Shown piece after piece: positions 39,945-49,975 of a DNA stretch of 50,942 nucleotides. Each line of letters begins with the position of its first letter. The first letter of the stretch is position 1. The stretch is taken from contig JASEGJ010000006.1 of the NCBI GenBank assembly GCA_030018135.1, forward strand, positions 1-50,942, given 5' to 3'. The notes below the pieces were generated by a model. That model did no database searches. It saw nothing but the letters and a program-made list of their open reading frames with translations, and was not told where the DNA came from. Origin of the DNA: Candidatus Hodarchaeaceae archaeon. Lineage in GTDB: Archaea > Hadarchaeota > Hadarchaeia > Hadarchaeales > Hadarchaeaceae. The position numbers and the translations under genes are program-made.

Positions 39945-40111
39945 TTTTCGCCTCCTTTGTTGATATAAAACAGACCAAAAATGGTAGCTTGACCGGTTAC
40001 GAATTCATTAAAAATACATCAACGTGCGCGGTTTCCACAATCGCACGCTCTTAGGTAGCATATTCAAGGTGTTTATCAACTTCGGCTAGGCAATTTTTTA
40101 ATTAAACCACT

Positions 40112-41023
40112 ATGCCTGCCCCGGTTTCGGAATTTACGCCTTCAGCTGAGCCAAAAGCCGAAATTAATTTTATATTTGGAGAAAAATTTAATGAAGTCGA
40201 CGAACTGGGATGGCTGATTTCGGTGGCGATCGGCGCGCGGCGAACCCCTAAAGCTTGGCATCGCCGGAGGGCCTTCAGGAGGGGGGCGCGGCGGGTGGTC
40301 CTCCTCACCGCCCTGCTCGCCTTTCTGGCTGGCGCGTCATTCGGCGCCATCGTCTCCAAGGTGGTTTCCGAAAGGTGGTCAGCGGCCCAGCCCTGGCCGG
40401 CGGAAATCGGGCTCAGAAGGGCCTCGACGAAGATAGTGGCGGTGCGCTCGGATGGCATCGGGGTCCTGTGCGACCTCGATGTGGAGATAAAGCCGGGCAG
40501 GGGGAGGGTGCTGGTGAGCATCGAGCCAAAGATGGAGCTCGACATCCAGTACTCCGCGGAGACCGCGGCAAAGGTGGCCTCGGAGCTCACGGGGATCGAT
40601 CTTTCGGGGGCGGATGTCGTCTTCACCATCGTCGCGCCCGCCGAGATAATGGGCGGCCCCAGCGCGGGGGCGGCGCTGACCGTGGTCACGGTGGCCGCCA
40701 TCGAGGGCGTTGGGGTTAGGGGGGATGTGGTCATCACGGGCACCATCCGCGAGGATCACAAGGTTGGTGAAGTCGGGGGCATATTCGAGAAGGCGAGGGC
40801 CGTGGACGAAGCGGGCGCGGCGCTCTTCCTAGTCCCCGAGGGGCAGAGCGTGATCACGATGTACAGGCAGGTCGTCTACGAGCCCGTGCCCGGCTTCAGG
40901 TGGGTGAGATACGATCCGGTGATCGTCGACCTAAAGGAGTACGCGGAAAATGCCGGCTGGAGCGTCCGAATCCAAGAGGTCTCGACCGTAGAGGACGCGG
41001 TGGACCTGATGTTGCAGCGGTGA
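40112..41023 (+). CDS. Membrane-anchored ATPase-less Lon-like S16 protease domain protein (COG1750-like)
   Basis: One TM segment VVLLTALLAFLAGASFGAIV; GGPSAGAALTVVTVAAIEG (Ser) and KVGEVGGIFEKARA (Lys). Confidence 0.85.
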   Translation: MPAPVSEFTPSAEPKAEINFIFGEKFNEVDELGWLISVAIGARRTPKAWHRRRAFRRGARRVVLLTALLAFLAGASFGAIVSKVVSERWSAAQPWPAEIGLRRASTKIVAVRSDGIGVLCDLDVEIKPGRGRVLVSIEPKMELDIQYSAETAAKVASELTGIDLSGADVVFTIVAPAEIMGGPSAGAALTVVTVAAIEGVGVRGDVVITGTIREDHKVGEVGGIFEKARAVDEAGAALFLVPEGQSVITMYRQVVYEPVPGFRWVRYDPVIVDLKEYAENAGWSVRIQEVSTVEDAVDLMLQR

Positions 41024-41119
41024 GAATTAACTCCAAATGACCTCGGGACGCAAGGTGAAAATAGTAACTTTCGCTCAATTTGTACGGTAGTTTAGTAGGT
41101 GAAGCGCACATTCATACCT

Positions 41120-41194
41120 GGGCCGGTGGTCCAGCCAGGAGAGGATGCAGGCCTCCGGAGCCTGAGATCGCGGGTTCGAATCCCGCCCGGCCCG
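41120..41194 (+). tRNA. tRNA-Arg(CCG), no intron
   Basis: GGGCCGG/CCGGCCC acceptor; loop CTCCGGA; GCGGGTTCGAATCCCGC T arm. Confidence 0.93.
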
Positions 41195-41263
41195 TATTTG
41201 ATTCGGGGTCGAGTCCCAGAAAAAATGGGAGAGATGAGCCCCTAGGAGTTCATTCGGGGAACT

Positions 41264-42522
41264 TGCCAAGAACTTGCGGATACAAGCACGTATTGCTAAG
41301 AGACGCGAGCGTCCGCCGGTGGTTCGAGAACCTAGGCAGGGGATCCCGGGTGACGGCGGATGTTTACCTGCGGAGGCTGGGGAATTTCTGCAAAGCTCAC
41401 CGCTTGACCCCTTCGGGGCTGGCTTCCATGGAGGAGCGAAAACTCGGGGATTTACTCATGGACTTCGTTAGCCTACAGGAGCACCGCGGCAAGGCTGGAA
41501 GCTACGCAGAGTCGATCCTCAAGGCCATCAAATCTTGGCTATCCTACAACCGCCGAAAGCTGGATGTAAAAATAAAGATCAAGGGGGCTAGGGATACGCC
41601 CTCGTTGAAAGGGGAGAGGATTCCCTCAAAGCACGAGCTAACAAGGATACTCTTCGCGGGGGACAAGAAAACACGGACTGCTTCCGTACTCTTGGCCCAT
41701 GCGGGTTTGCGCATCCAAGCATTGGGAAACTATGACGGTACCGATGGACTCAGGGTTGGGGATCTACCCGAGATGCGTTTGAACCAAGAAGGCGTGAGGT
41801 TTGAACGGATCCCCACGATAGTCCTCATTCGAAGAGAACTGAGCAAGGCGGGGCACAAATACTTCACTTTTCTGAGCGATGAGGGCTGCGGGTATCTGAG
41901 GGATTACTTGGAAGAGCGAATCAGGCGCGGGGAGAGGCTAACCGAAGAGTCGGCAATAATCACGCCGAAAAAGCCGGTGAAGCCCTTCATCCGGACGGCC
42001 AACATCGGCGACGCCATCAGAAAGGCGATTCGACGTGCGGGTTTCTCTTGGAGACCCTATGTGCTGAGAGCATACTTCGCCACCCAGCTCATGCTAGCCG
42101 AGAACGAGGGAAAAGTAATCCGCGATTTCCGCCAGTTCTGGATGGGTCACAAAGGAGACATCGAAGCTCGATACACGACCAACAAAAGCACGCTACCAGA
42201 GTCGGTTGTGGAGGAAATGCGGAGTGCTTATCGAAAGTCACAAGAACATCTAGAAACCACCAAACCGGAAGTTCCGAGCGTGAAGGAAGAGCTTAGGCAC
42301 CAAATTGCATTGATAGCTGGGTTTAAGGCCGAGGAGATCGAGCGCTTGAAGTCAGCTCGAATGAGCGACGAAGAGTTCCAAGCCAAGCTGAGGGAGAAAC
42401 TAACCGGAAACAAACCCTGTCAAAAGATCGTTCCGCTAGAAGAGCTCGAGGACCACTTAGCGCACGGGTGGGAGTTCGTTGCTGCCCTGCCCAACGGGAA
42501 AGCCATCATCAAATCTCTATGA
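41264..42522 (+). CDS. Tyrosine recombinase (archaeal integrase)
   Basis: LLAHAGLRIQAL; WRPYVLRAYFATQLML; FWMGHKGDIEARYTTNK; 70 bp downstream of tRNA-Arg; TTG start inferred. Confidence 0.88.
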
Positions 42523-43009
42523 AGGGTGCGAATATCGATAAAGGCAAAATCGGCAGGTGCTTCTCGAAGGATCGCATCATACGGGCCACCCGATCAAGGG
42601 ATATGCTGAATTCCGATATCGGAGGGATCCGAATCCCTAGGTCTTCCAGGATTCTTTCCTCGCCATATTTTATTAGGTGGGTTTGGATGGTGAACTCGTC
42701 GCAACCCCACCACCACTCGTTTTCCTTGACTCCGGAAGGAACCAGTCTGTGGCCGCCGATCCGTTTTCCCGAGAGCTTCCTGAGAGCTTCTTTAGCTCCA
42801 TAGTAATCTCTGGCTATCCCCTCCCGTAGCAGGCGGTTCGGCGTGAGCAACGCGGGTCTTTTGGGCTCGTCACCCTTGGGGCCAAATTTTGCAAGAATGC
42901 CCCGCTTAACATTTTCAACGTATTCGTCGCTGGTGTGGGCCTTTCTCAGTTCTGAACGGCTAACCCCTTCTTCTCTAGCCAAATCTTCCAGTGCGAAGTC
43001 TTCAATCAT
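42509..43009 (-). CDS. Hypothetical island protein
   Basis: ORF from internal ATG MIEDFALEDLAREEGVSRSELRKAHTSDEYVENVKRGIL; converges on the integrase with 14-nt overlap. Confidence 0.5.
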   Translation of the reverse strand: MIEDFALEDLAREEGVSRSELRKAHTSDEYVENVKRGILAKFGPKGDEPKRPALLTPNRLLREGIARDYYGAKEALRKLSGKRIGGHRLVPSGVKENEWWWGCDEFTIQTHLIKYGEERILEDLGIRIPPISEFSISLDRVARMMRSFEKHLPILPLSIFAPFIEI

Positions 43010-43192
43010 TTTCCCAATTTTTCTGGGACAATTGAGCGATATATAGACTTCTCGGGGTGGCGAGATGGCTGCAGGCGGCGAGAAGCGCGCGTGGCCTGCA
43101 ACCAAGGTTGAAGAAGGCGAAATGGCAGATGAAGGCCGACCCCCTAACCGTCGTATCGCACACGAACCCGTGGTCTGCCGAGGTAGGCGGCA

Positions 43193-43354
43193 ATGAATCT
43201 CAAACCCTTGAAAAAATTTGCACTCGAGCGGTTGCCGAAAGAGTCATCGCTGCGCGAAGTTATCCTTGCCGAATCAGACGAGATAACCACTCAAGATTTT
43301 CTCGCGAAGGTTGATGTTTGGCTCAAGCTCGCTGAGTCAGAGTCGAGGAGGTAG
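43193..43354 (+). CDS. Hypothetical 53-aa small protein (not in ORF track)
   Basis: MNLKPLKKFALERLPKESSLREVILAESDEITTQDFLAKVDVWLKLAESESRR*. Confidence 0.4.
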   Translation: MNLKPLKKFALERLPKESSLREVILAESDEITTQDFLAKVDVWLKLAESESRR

Positions 43355-43537
43355 TGACATACCCGAGCGAACAAAGCGCTGGACTTGTGTCGCCAATTCT
43401 AACGACACCGCTGTTAAACGCCTGCGGTTCAAACAGGATGTGCCAGCCTTATCTCAAAACGTATGGACCATCCAAGAAAGGCGATATGGTCGAGTTTCCA
43501 GCGGGAACACCGAACTTTTTATCAAGGAGAGTGACCA

Positions 43538-43708
43538 ATGAAGCTCAAGCGCATCGAACATCTATCCTGCCCGTTCTGCGGCACCACCAAGCCCCTGAGA
43601 TCGCTCAAGTCCAAGTTGTTTAAGAGCTTTGACGTCAGGTGGAAGATTTTACTGTGCGCGAGCAGCATACCCGAGAGCCGGGAGGGGGCGGGAAAGGTTT
43701 CACCTTGA
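43538..43708 (+). CDS. Hypothetical 56-aa protein with one CPFCG motif (not in ORF track)
   Basis: MKLKRIEHLSCPFCGTTKPLRSLKSKLFKSFDVRWKILLCASSIPES... Confidence 0.4.
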   Translation: MKLKRIEHLSCPFCGTTKPLRSLKSKLFKSFDVRWKILLCASSIPESREGAGKVSP

Positions 43709-43896
43709 TCCCGGACGAGCGTCTTTCAATCGTGGAGACGATTAAAAAGCCCGAATATCGCGAATACGCGCGAGGGGTCAAAGGCCGCTTACTTCGGATC
43801 GTGCGCGCATACGTGGACGCGGGATCCATCACGGCGGACGAGCTAATCAGCAGGCCCTGTGAGCTGGCAAAAATTCTGGAGATAAGGCATCGATGA
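43639..43896 (+). CDS. Hypothetical 85-aa island protein
   Basis: FTLIPDERLSIVETIKKPEYREYARGVKGRLLRIVRAYVDAGSITADELISRP; single ORF. Confidence 0.4.
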   Translation: MEDFTVREQHTREPGGGGKGFTLIPDERLSIVETIKKPEYREYARGVKGRLLRIVRAYVDAGSITADELISRPCELAKILEIRHR

Positions 43897-44129
43897 GCTT
43901 ACCGCTACCCCAAACATTTCCTGGGGTCTTCTCCAACCCGCCTATATCCCTTTGATCATTCTCTACTCTCAAATTGGCCAACCACGCGAACGATCTCCTT
44001 TTTGCCTAGGAGGCTTTATCCCCTACCCCTCCCTCTCTCTTTTACCGTATCCCACTCCGAGCTCGGTCAATGCCTGTCTGACTGTCCGGTTGTCCGGTTC
44101 GTCCGAAGTGTCCGGCCCTTCAGCTTTGG

Positions 44130-44342
44130 GTGAAAGGTATGCCAGATGAGGAAAAGATCGAGCACGTTTTTGCTGAAATTAAGGCTGGAAGGCTGTCGTT
44201 TCGGGGCGCCGCCAAGCAACTTGGGATTCCGAAATCAACGCTTCACGATAAGTACGAAAGATGGCTTGTGAGGGAGATTAGAGAACTTGAGTCAAAATTC
44301 CCGAAGAAGCAAAAAAGCAAGAAGATCTTGAAAACAGGATAG
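44130..44342 (+). CDS. Psq-type helix-turn-helix protein (possibly N-terminal part of a larger frameshifted protein)
   Basis: VFAEIKAGRLSFRGAAKQLGIPKSTLHDKYERWL. Confidence 0.55.
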   Translation: MKGMPDEEKIEHVFAEIKAGRLSFRGAAKQLGIPKSTLHDKYERWLVREIRELESKFPKKQKSKKILKTG

Positions 44343-44691
44343 CGAACCTTCAAGAAAGACAGGGCCGCATCGAGAAAGAATACGAGGAAAAAAGAAAAGC
44401 AGAGGAGGCCGAACTCGAAAAGATCAGGGGACAGAAAGTGGCGCTAATGGAGGAGGTTCAAAAGCAGTGCCTGACTCTCGAAGAAGCGGTAGAGGCGGCT
44501 AAGAGCTTCAAGGAGACTAGGCAAGCTACGAGCGAACTCCTCAAGCGGAAAGAGGAAGCCGAAAAGCAGCTTTCATCGCTCGTAGAAAGCCGGGAGGCCG
44601 AGAGCCAGAAGGTTGAGCGTCTGATGTCGACGAGGAAGGAGCTGGAAAGACAGACAGCGGCGATGAAGAAAAACTTGACCATTACTTCTCT

Positions 44692-45393
44692 TTGGAATCT
44701 GTTTACGAAAGAATGCTTCTTCCAGTCCCTTGCAAGAACTGTTCGGCACAGATCTTCGTCGCCCTTCAAGTTCTCAAGGAGGTCTTTGAGAAGTACCTTA
44801 CGTCCTTCATTCCATGGGGGCTCGATCTTCGTTGCTACCGATGCGGCATGACCGCTTGGTACCCCCTGCAAGAGTTGGCGGTGTTTGCAGCAAAACCGAT
44901 TGTTTGGGGGATGGCTGAGTTCTTCGAGCGGTGGATGAAGAAGCCAAAAGACCTGAAGCGAGCGAAGGAAGAATACGATCGTCTGTGCGGAGAGGTGGAG
45001 CTCAAGAGGAGGGAAAATGACGAACTCTCCGCAGAGAAAGAGGGTTTGAAAAACGAGATCGAAGGCAAACGGAAAGTACTCAAAGAGATCGAAGGGAAGA
45101 TGAGAGCTGGAACCGAGGAGCTTTGGAGACTCGAGAGAAAAATAGAAGCCGGGTTGAAAAAGCTGGCGGCGGTCGACCAGGAGATAGAAAAGAAAACAGA
45201 GATGCTGAGGAAGATCGATGGAGAGATCGGGAAAAGAAAAGGCGAACTCACCTCCTTGATTGAGGGGGTGGAAAAGCAGAAGCGTAAACTCATGAGCTTA
45301 ATGCTAGACTATGCTAACATCGAAGCCATGAGGGATGCCCTATTGGAGGCCGACCATGGAAGGAAAAAAGAAGTGCCTGCCGTTCCCGTTTGA
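44692..45393 (+). CDS. CxxC-CxxC plus coiled-coil protein
   Basis: CKNCSAQIFVALQ ... LRCYRCGMTAWYP followed by long heptad-rich EIEGKRKVLKEIEGKMRAGTEELWRLERKIEAG. Confidence 0.55.
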   Translation: MESVYERMLLPVPCKNCSAQIFVALQVLKEVFEKYLTSFIPWGLDLRCYRCGMTAWYPLQELAVFAAKPIVWGMAEFFERWMKKPKDLKRAKEEYDRLCGEVELKRRENDELSAEKEGLKNEIEGKRKVLKEIEGKMRAGTEELWRLERKIEAGLKKLAAVDQEIEKKTEMLRKIDGEIGKRKGELTSLIEGVEKQKRKLMSLMLDYANIEAMRDALLEADHGRKKEVPAVPV

Positions 45394-45609
45394 TCTACCT
45401 CTTCGGATCGTCAATTTTGTCGATTCCATAGCAAAAGGTGTAGAGGAGCTAGATAGATCGATTAGGGAATTGGACCGCGAACTCGGAACTACCCGGACCC
45501 TATTTCAAGCAGAATTTCCCAAGAGCCCTTCCAGAGGTTGAGCTCGTCCGAGATATCTTCGGAAACCAGAGAAGTCTTCGAGGAAGTCAGGGCTAAAAAA
45601 GGGGATTTA

Positions 45610-46747
45610 AGTCATCTTACATAGATATTGCTATATATATCCCTCCGTAATCAGTACTAGTGGAGGCTGGCTGAGGGGGTGGGGTGGCAAACCAAAAAGA
45701 GGTAATGTCACCTATGGCCAGACCTGAAGTGTTGAAGTTGGAAGAAAAGAAAATAAAAGCGATAGAGGAATTCGCAGCCGAGACGAAGTCGGTAAGGGAA
45801 TACAAACGGGCGCAAGCGGTGCTTTACAAAGCAAGAGGGATGAGCTTAGAGCAGATAGCTCAGCTCTTGGGTGTAGACTGGAGTACTGCCCAAAGATATC
45901 TAGCCAGGTACAAAAAGTACGGGGTCGCCAGTTTCAAAGATAGACCAAGGCTTGGAAGAAAACCGAAGCTATCAGAAGAGGGCAGGGAAAAACTCCTCAC
46001 GGTTGCCCTGAAGAGCCCGAGGCTCTTCGGCTTCCTGAAAAACAACTGGAGTTTGGGGATGCTCAGGCTCTACCTCAAGAAGGAGACAGGAATAGACATA
46101 AGCGAGGTTCACATCTGGAGGTTGTTGAACAAACACAAAATTGTGTACAAAAGACCCAAGCTCGTAGCCCCCGGAAAAGGCGGAAAGAGGGCGAAAAAGG
46201 TAGGAAACTACAAGAGGGTCGCTAGGGCCCTTTTAAAAAAAGGGTGATGGTGGCCTTCGAGGACGAGACTTGGGTCGAGCTTCTACCAACGCTCTGGAAG
46301 TGCTGGTACCTGCAGGGCAAGCTGCTGGAGGTTGAAACGCCTGGGATAAACGAGCGAGCGAACGTCTTCATAACGCTGGACTTCGTATCGGGAAAACTGA
46401 TCTACAGTGTCCACCGGAGAAGGAGGAGCAGGGAATTCAGGTACCACTTGAGGAAGTTGATGAAACATGCGAAGAGGAGGAGATTCAAGCGGGCCGTTTT
46501 GATGATAGACAATTCGCCCGTGCACCGAAGCGCGGAGAGCAGGAGATTTCTGGAGGAGAACCGTCGGTTCCTGAAGGTGTTTAACCTGCCCAGTTACTCA
46601 CCGAACCTGAATGAAGTTGAGCACATAAACAGACAGCTCAAGCGGGGCGTGTGCGCCAACGTGTACCACAGAAGCATGAAAAATCTGAAGAAGGCTCTGA
46701 GGGGATATCTCAAAAGCTTTGGATGGCAAAATTTAGGTAAGATGACT
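45610..46747 (+). mobile_element. Complete IS630-family insertion sequence (1138 bp)
   Basis: Perfect inverted ends AGTCATCTTAC / GTAAGATGACT flanked by TA duplication (45608-45609, 46748-46749); encodes a two-frame transposase. Confidence 0.9.
45684..46247 (+). CDS. IS630-family transposase ORF A (HTH/winged-helix part)
   Basis: RGMSLEQIAQLLGVDWSTAQRYLARYKKYGVASFKDRPRLGRKPKLSEEGREKLL. Confidence 0.88.
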   Translation: MANQKEVMSPMARPEVLKLEEKKIKAIEEFAAETKSVREYKRAQAVLYKARGMSLEQIAQLLGVDWSTAQRYLARYKKYGVASFKDRPRLGRKPKLSEEGREKLLTVALKSPRLFGFLKNNWSLGMLRLYLKKETGIDISEVHIWRLLNKHKIVYKRPKLVAPGKGGKRAKKVGNYKRVARALLKKG

Positions 46748-46750
46748 TAA
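46244..46750 (+). CDS. IS630-family transposase ORF B (DDE catalytic part)
   Basis: VAFEDETWVELLPTLWKCWYLQGK ... VLMIDNSPVHRSAESRRFLEENRRFLKVFNLPSYSPNLNEVEHINRQLKR. Confidence 0.9.
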   Translation: MMVAFEDETWVELLPTLWKCWYLQGKLLEVETPGINERANVFITLDFVSGKLIYSVHRRRRSREFRYHLRKLMKHAKRRRFKRAVLMIDNSPVHRSAESRRFLEENRRFLKVFNLPSYSPNLNEVEHINRQLKRGVCANVYHRSMKNLKKALRGYLKSFGWQNLGKMT

Positions 46751-47390
46751 GCAAGGGCGAAGTTGCAGACCTTCTCGAGAGGCTAGGCTGAGGATATGAA
46801 GGTCAAAGGACTTTGTATCGCGGCATGAATACAACACCCAAAAAGTCTTTTAGCTGACCGAGCGCATCGCCGATCTATTTAGAAAAGGCTATGTCGAACT
46901 CGAGTGCGGAAACCCTCAAGTCATCCGCAATCCAACTGGGATTAGATTCCAAACGGTCGATCTGCAGAATATCCCGTCGATGCGATATGCGGGTAACTGC
47001 TGGGGGTTAAGGGCGCCTAGTAAACTCGCTCGGGGCTGCACAACTTTCTGATGTCTGGATTTCAACCGAGGAGGTACCCGTGCTCAGGATGTCGCCTTGA
47101 CCGTCAAGGAATTCTTTAGCCGCAACTACGAGGTTGAAGTTCTGCCAGCGGCAAGCAAATGCATGGGGGCTCCCCTTTTCAAAAGCAGAGGGAGTATGTT
47201 TGTTATTGGCCTGTAGGGTGTTCCTCAGAATTTCTGAGTTGGATAAAATTTTAGCGTCCTGTGTGGTCCCTGAAATCTCCGGCCAAGGTTTGATGACGAG
47301 GCTAACTTCCCGCCTTTTTCCCGCAGACGAAAAGTCTTTGCCGCCAAAAGATAACTCGAGCTATTCCTCACGCCTGAGCCCCGTCGCCCT

Positions 47391-48295
47391 ATTGTTCTAT
47401 GGCGAGACCAAGCAAACTCGCATCAGGTCTAGGAGCCTGTCCCTAGCGGGTCCAAGCTCAATTCCAGTGGCTTCAGCGGGTGTTCGATTTATGGCTTGGT
47501 GGGTCTTTATGAAGTTGTGGATCACTCGTCTCAGCTTCAAGGATGCCCCGGCCGAGGCGAAGCCCTTGAAGTGCCTCATAACCTTGTATCGCTGTTTTAT
47601 ATCCTGGTTGTGGCGCTCTATCGGGTTGTTATTGAACTTGAGTCCACACTATCTGCAGGCTATGGGTATGCCGTGCACGAGCCTCGCTATGCGGTAGAAG
47701 TGCCTGTTGAAGGCTGACTTGTATTGTCCGAGCTTGCCGCTCACGAAAGTTATCAGCCTTCGCTCTTTAGGCGGCTTGTGCTTCTCGTGCGCAAAAACCT
47801 CGTGGATCTGCGTTCCTATGCGTTTTTTGAGGGTTTTAAAGAAATCGTCGAACTCCTCCAGCTTCTTTCTCCCGACGAATTTGCAGCCCAGATTGTACTT
47901 GGTTTGGCTGTCGGCCACGTTTATGCTCTAGTGCGTTTTTCCCCACCTTCACTTCGACCTCGTCAAGATGTATTCTTCCTTTGACTTTCGGCTTTGGTAT
48001 TTGTTTACGCTCGAATTTCTCCACCAAATTCGCGTATTTCTTAACCCAGTTCAGGATGCTTCCATCCGCGTGGTACATGTACCCCCCTTATCTTGCCGAG
48101 GGATAATCCCTCAACAAAAAGGTGCAACACTGCGACGATGATTTCCTTAGGGTAGGTCATCCTCTCAAACCCATCGCGCTCGATGAAATAACGCCTGCAG
48201 TCCTTGGACCTGTACCTTGCTTGGTGACATATTTGTTCCTAAGTTTGCCCGCTCTGATCACGAGTTCCGATCCGCAGTGGGGACACTTCACGTTC
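47391..48295 (-). pseudogene. Decayed IS240/IS6-like DDE transposase
   Basis: Scattered frames: VKCPHCGSELVIRAGKLRNKYVTKQG; LNWVKKYANLVEKFERKQIPKPKVKGRIHLDEVEVKVGK; MRHFKGFASAGASLKLRRVIHNFIKTHQAINRTPAEATGI; parallels the 50556 ORF. Confidence 0.75.
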
Positions 48296-48457
48296 GATCG
48301 CTTTCCGTCCTCCCACCTTTCTCGGGCCAGCCTCCCTCGAAACCTGTTTGGTGCAAGGGGGAGGGCCTTCCCCCGCCCTCCAGCCGCCTCGTAGGTTATG
48401 TTTTTGGAGGTTTCGATTCGCATCCACATGTTTATTCCATAAAACTATCTCCGAGAT

Positions 48458-48808
48458 TTGGGCTTCTTTCGCCAATTGGGGGCTTATTCGAGTTTTTTCA
48501 GCTCTTCAGAAGAACTCTGTTTGTATGCGGGGCTCGTTCCCTCGACGAGGGAGTTGGGAGGTAAGATAAAACGAGTTAGGATAACAAGCGAGAACGTAAC
48601 TCATGCGTTGGGTGTTAGACTTATGCGTTCTGAGTCATCTAAAGTACGATACAAAGCTCACCAACTACTGGAAACGAATAGTAGGGAGAAGGGAAAAAAG
48701 ACAGCCACCACGGCAAACGCAAGGAAGATGTTGAAGGTTATGTATTGGATGCTAAAACGAAAGGAGGTGTGTCACCCAGAAGGTTTGAAGCTCGGCAAAT
48801 ACCGCTGA
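48458..48808 (+). pseudogene. IS110-family transposase C-terminal fragment
   Basis: SSSEELCLYAGLVPSTRELGGKIKRVRIT ... ARKMLKVMYWMLKRKEVCHPE. Confidence 0.75.
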
Positions 48809-49197
48809 CGGGGGAGGGGAGACCTCGTACGAGGAGCCGCGGTACGACCGCGTGGAACGAGATTGAGGCACCCCTAGGCTAAAAACCAAAGTGCGGTCTC
48901 GACCGCGTAAAGGAGTTTGCCGTTGCGCTCCAACGAAAAAAAGGAAAAAGTGATCAAAAAAACTTGAGAAAATACTTAAGCGGCTTCGGAGAATCTGTCA
49001 AAGGAGCTCCTCGCGGCGCCAAGCCGTGCGCAGGTGTTTGAAAAGGACTTCGAATTCCCGCGGTCTTATCCGCGTCAAACCCTTGAGCCTATTCACGGTG
49101 ACCGTCGAGCCATCGGTGTTATCACTCCCGGCTAAAAATGTGGCGTGCTGGAAAATTAATAAACTGGTGCTCATTGTTTGTTCCGGAAGATGATCGC

Positions 49198-49965
49198 ATG
49201 CGTCTTCTACTAAAGCTCCGGGCGCTGAAGGATCAAGCGTACGACTTGAAATACCACCACAAGCTTCAGGGGTTCATCTACGATTTGCTCGATGGGACGC
49301 CGTACGAAAAGCTACACAACCGCAAGGGGTACAAATTCTTCTGCTTCTCAAACATCTTCCCACCCGAAGGGATGCGAACAGGAGTTATCCGAAACCTGTT
49401 GATCTCTTCCCCCGATCTCGGGTTGATCGAGGTGTTAAATCGAAAAATCGCCGAGACCATGGAGGGAGAGAAACCGGTGAACGTCGGCGAAATGTCTTTC
49501 AAGCTCGAAGAGGCCCGTTTGCTCAAACCAAGACTCGAACGAAATTGCATGTTGATCACTGGAACCCCCATTGTGATCAGAATACCCAAGGAGGACTACG
49601 AAAAATACGGGATCAAACCTCCAAAGGATTACGACTACGTTTACTGGAGGAAGCGATATTCATTTGAGGCTTTCATCAAACAACTGGAGGATAACCTGTT
49701 CAAGAAGTATAACGAGTTTTATGGGGGGTCTTTGGAGAAGTTTCCACTGTTCGAGCAGTTCATGTTCAAGAAGCAGGTCTGCAATCACGTTGTGCTCGGA
49801 GGGAACGAGGTCAAGGTTTTTGGTTCCGTTTGGGAGTTCGCGTTTAGTTATTTAAATGAGGAGCGAAAAAAATTACTACAGTTCGGGCTGGACTGCGGGC
49901 TTGGAGAGCTGAACTCCATGGGGTTTGGGTTCATTAATGTTGAAATACCAAAGGCGCCTAAATGA
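49198..49965 (+). CDS. cas6: CRISPR-associated endoribonuclease Cas6
   Basis: MRLLLKLRALKDQAYDLKYHHKLQGFIYDLL ... GYKFFCFSNIFP ... G-rich loop GLGELNSMGFGFINVE. Confidence 0.88.
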   Translation: MRLLLKLRALKDQAYDLKYHHKLQGFIYDLLDGTPYEKLHNRKGYKFFCFSNIFPPEGMRTGVIRNLLISSPDLGLIEVLNRKIAETMEGEKPVNVGEMSFKLEEARLLKPRLERNCMLITGTPIVIRIPKEDYEKYGIKPPKDYDYVYWRKRYSFEAFIKQLEDNLFKKYNEFYGGSLEKFPLFEQFMFKKQVCNHVVLGGNEVKVFGSVWEFAFSYLNEERKKLLQFGLDCGLGELNSMGFGFINVEIPKAPK

Positions 49966-49975
49966 TGGTAATTAC

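Noticed and set aside
40112-41023. ATPase-less Lon protease as novel
   Set aside because: Matches the known archaeal COG1750 S16 family with catalytic Ser/Lys and a membrane anchor
41080-41263. N-terminal extension of the integrase ORF through the tRNA gene
   Set aside because: The frame is open but translates tRNA-Arg; a TTG near 41264 is a more plausible start. SSV-style int overlap was considered but the whole catalytic protein lies past the tRNA
47134-47697. 187-aa plus-strand ORF
   Set aside because: Overlaps the antisense of a decayed transposase (minus-strand NNPIERHNQDIKQRYKVMRHFKGF frame); composition not protein-like
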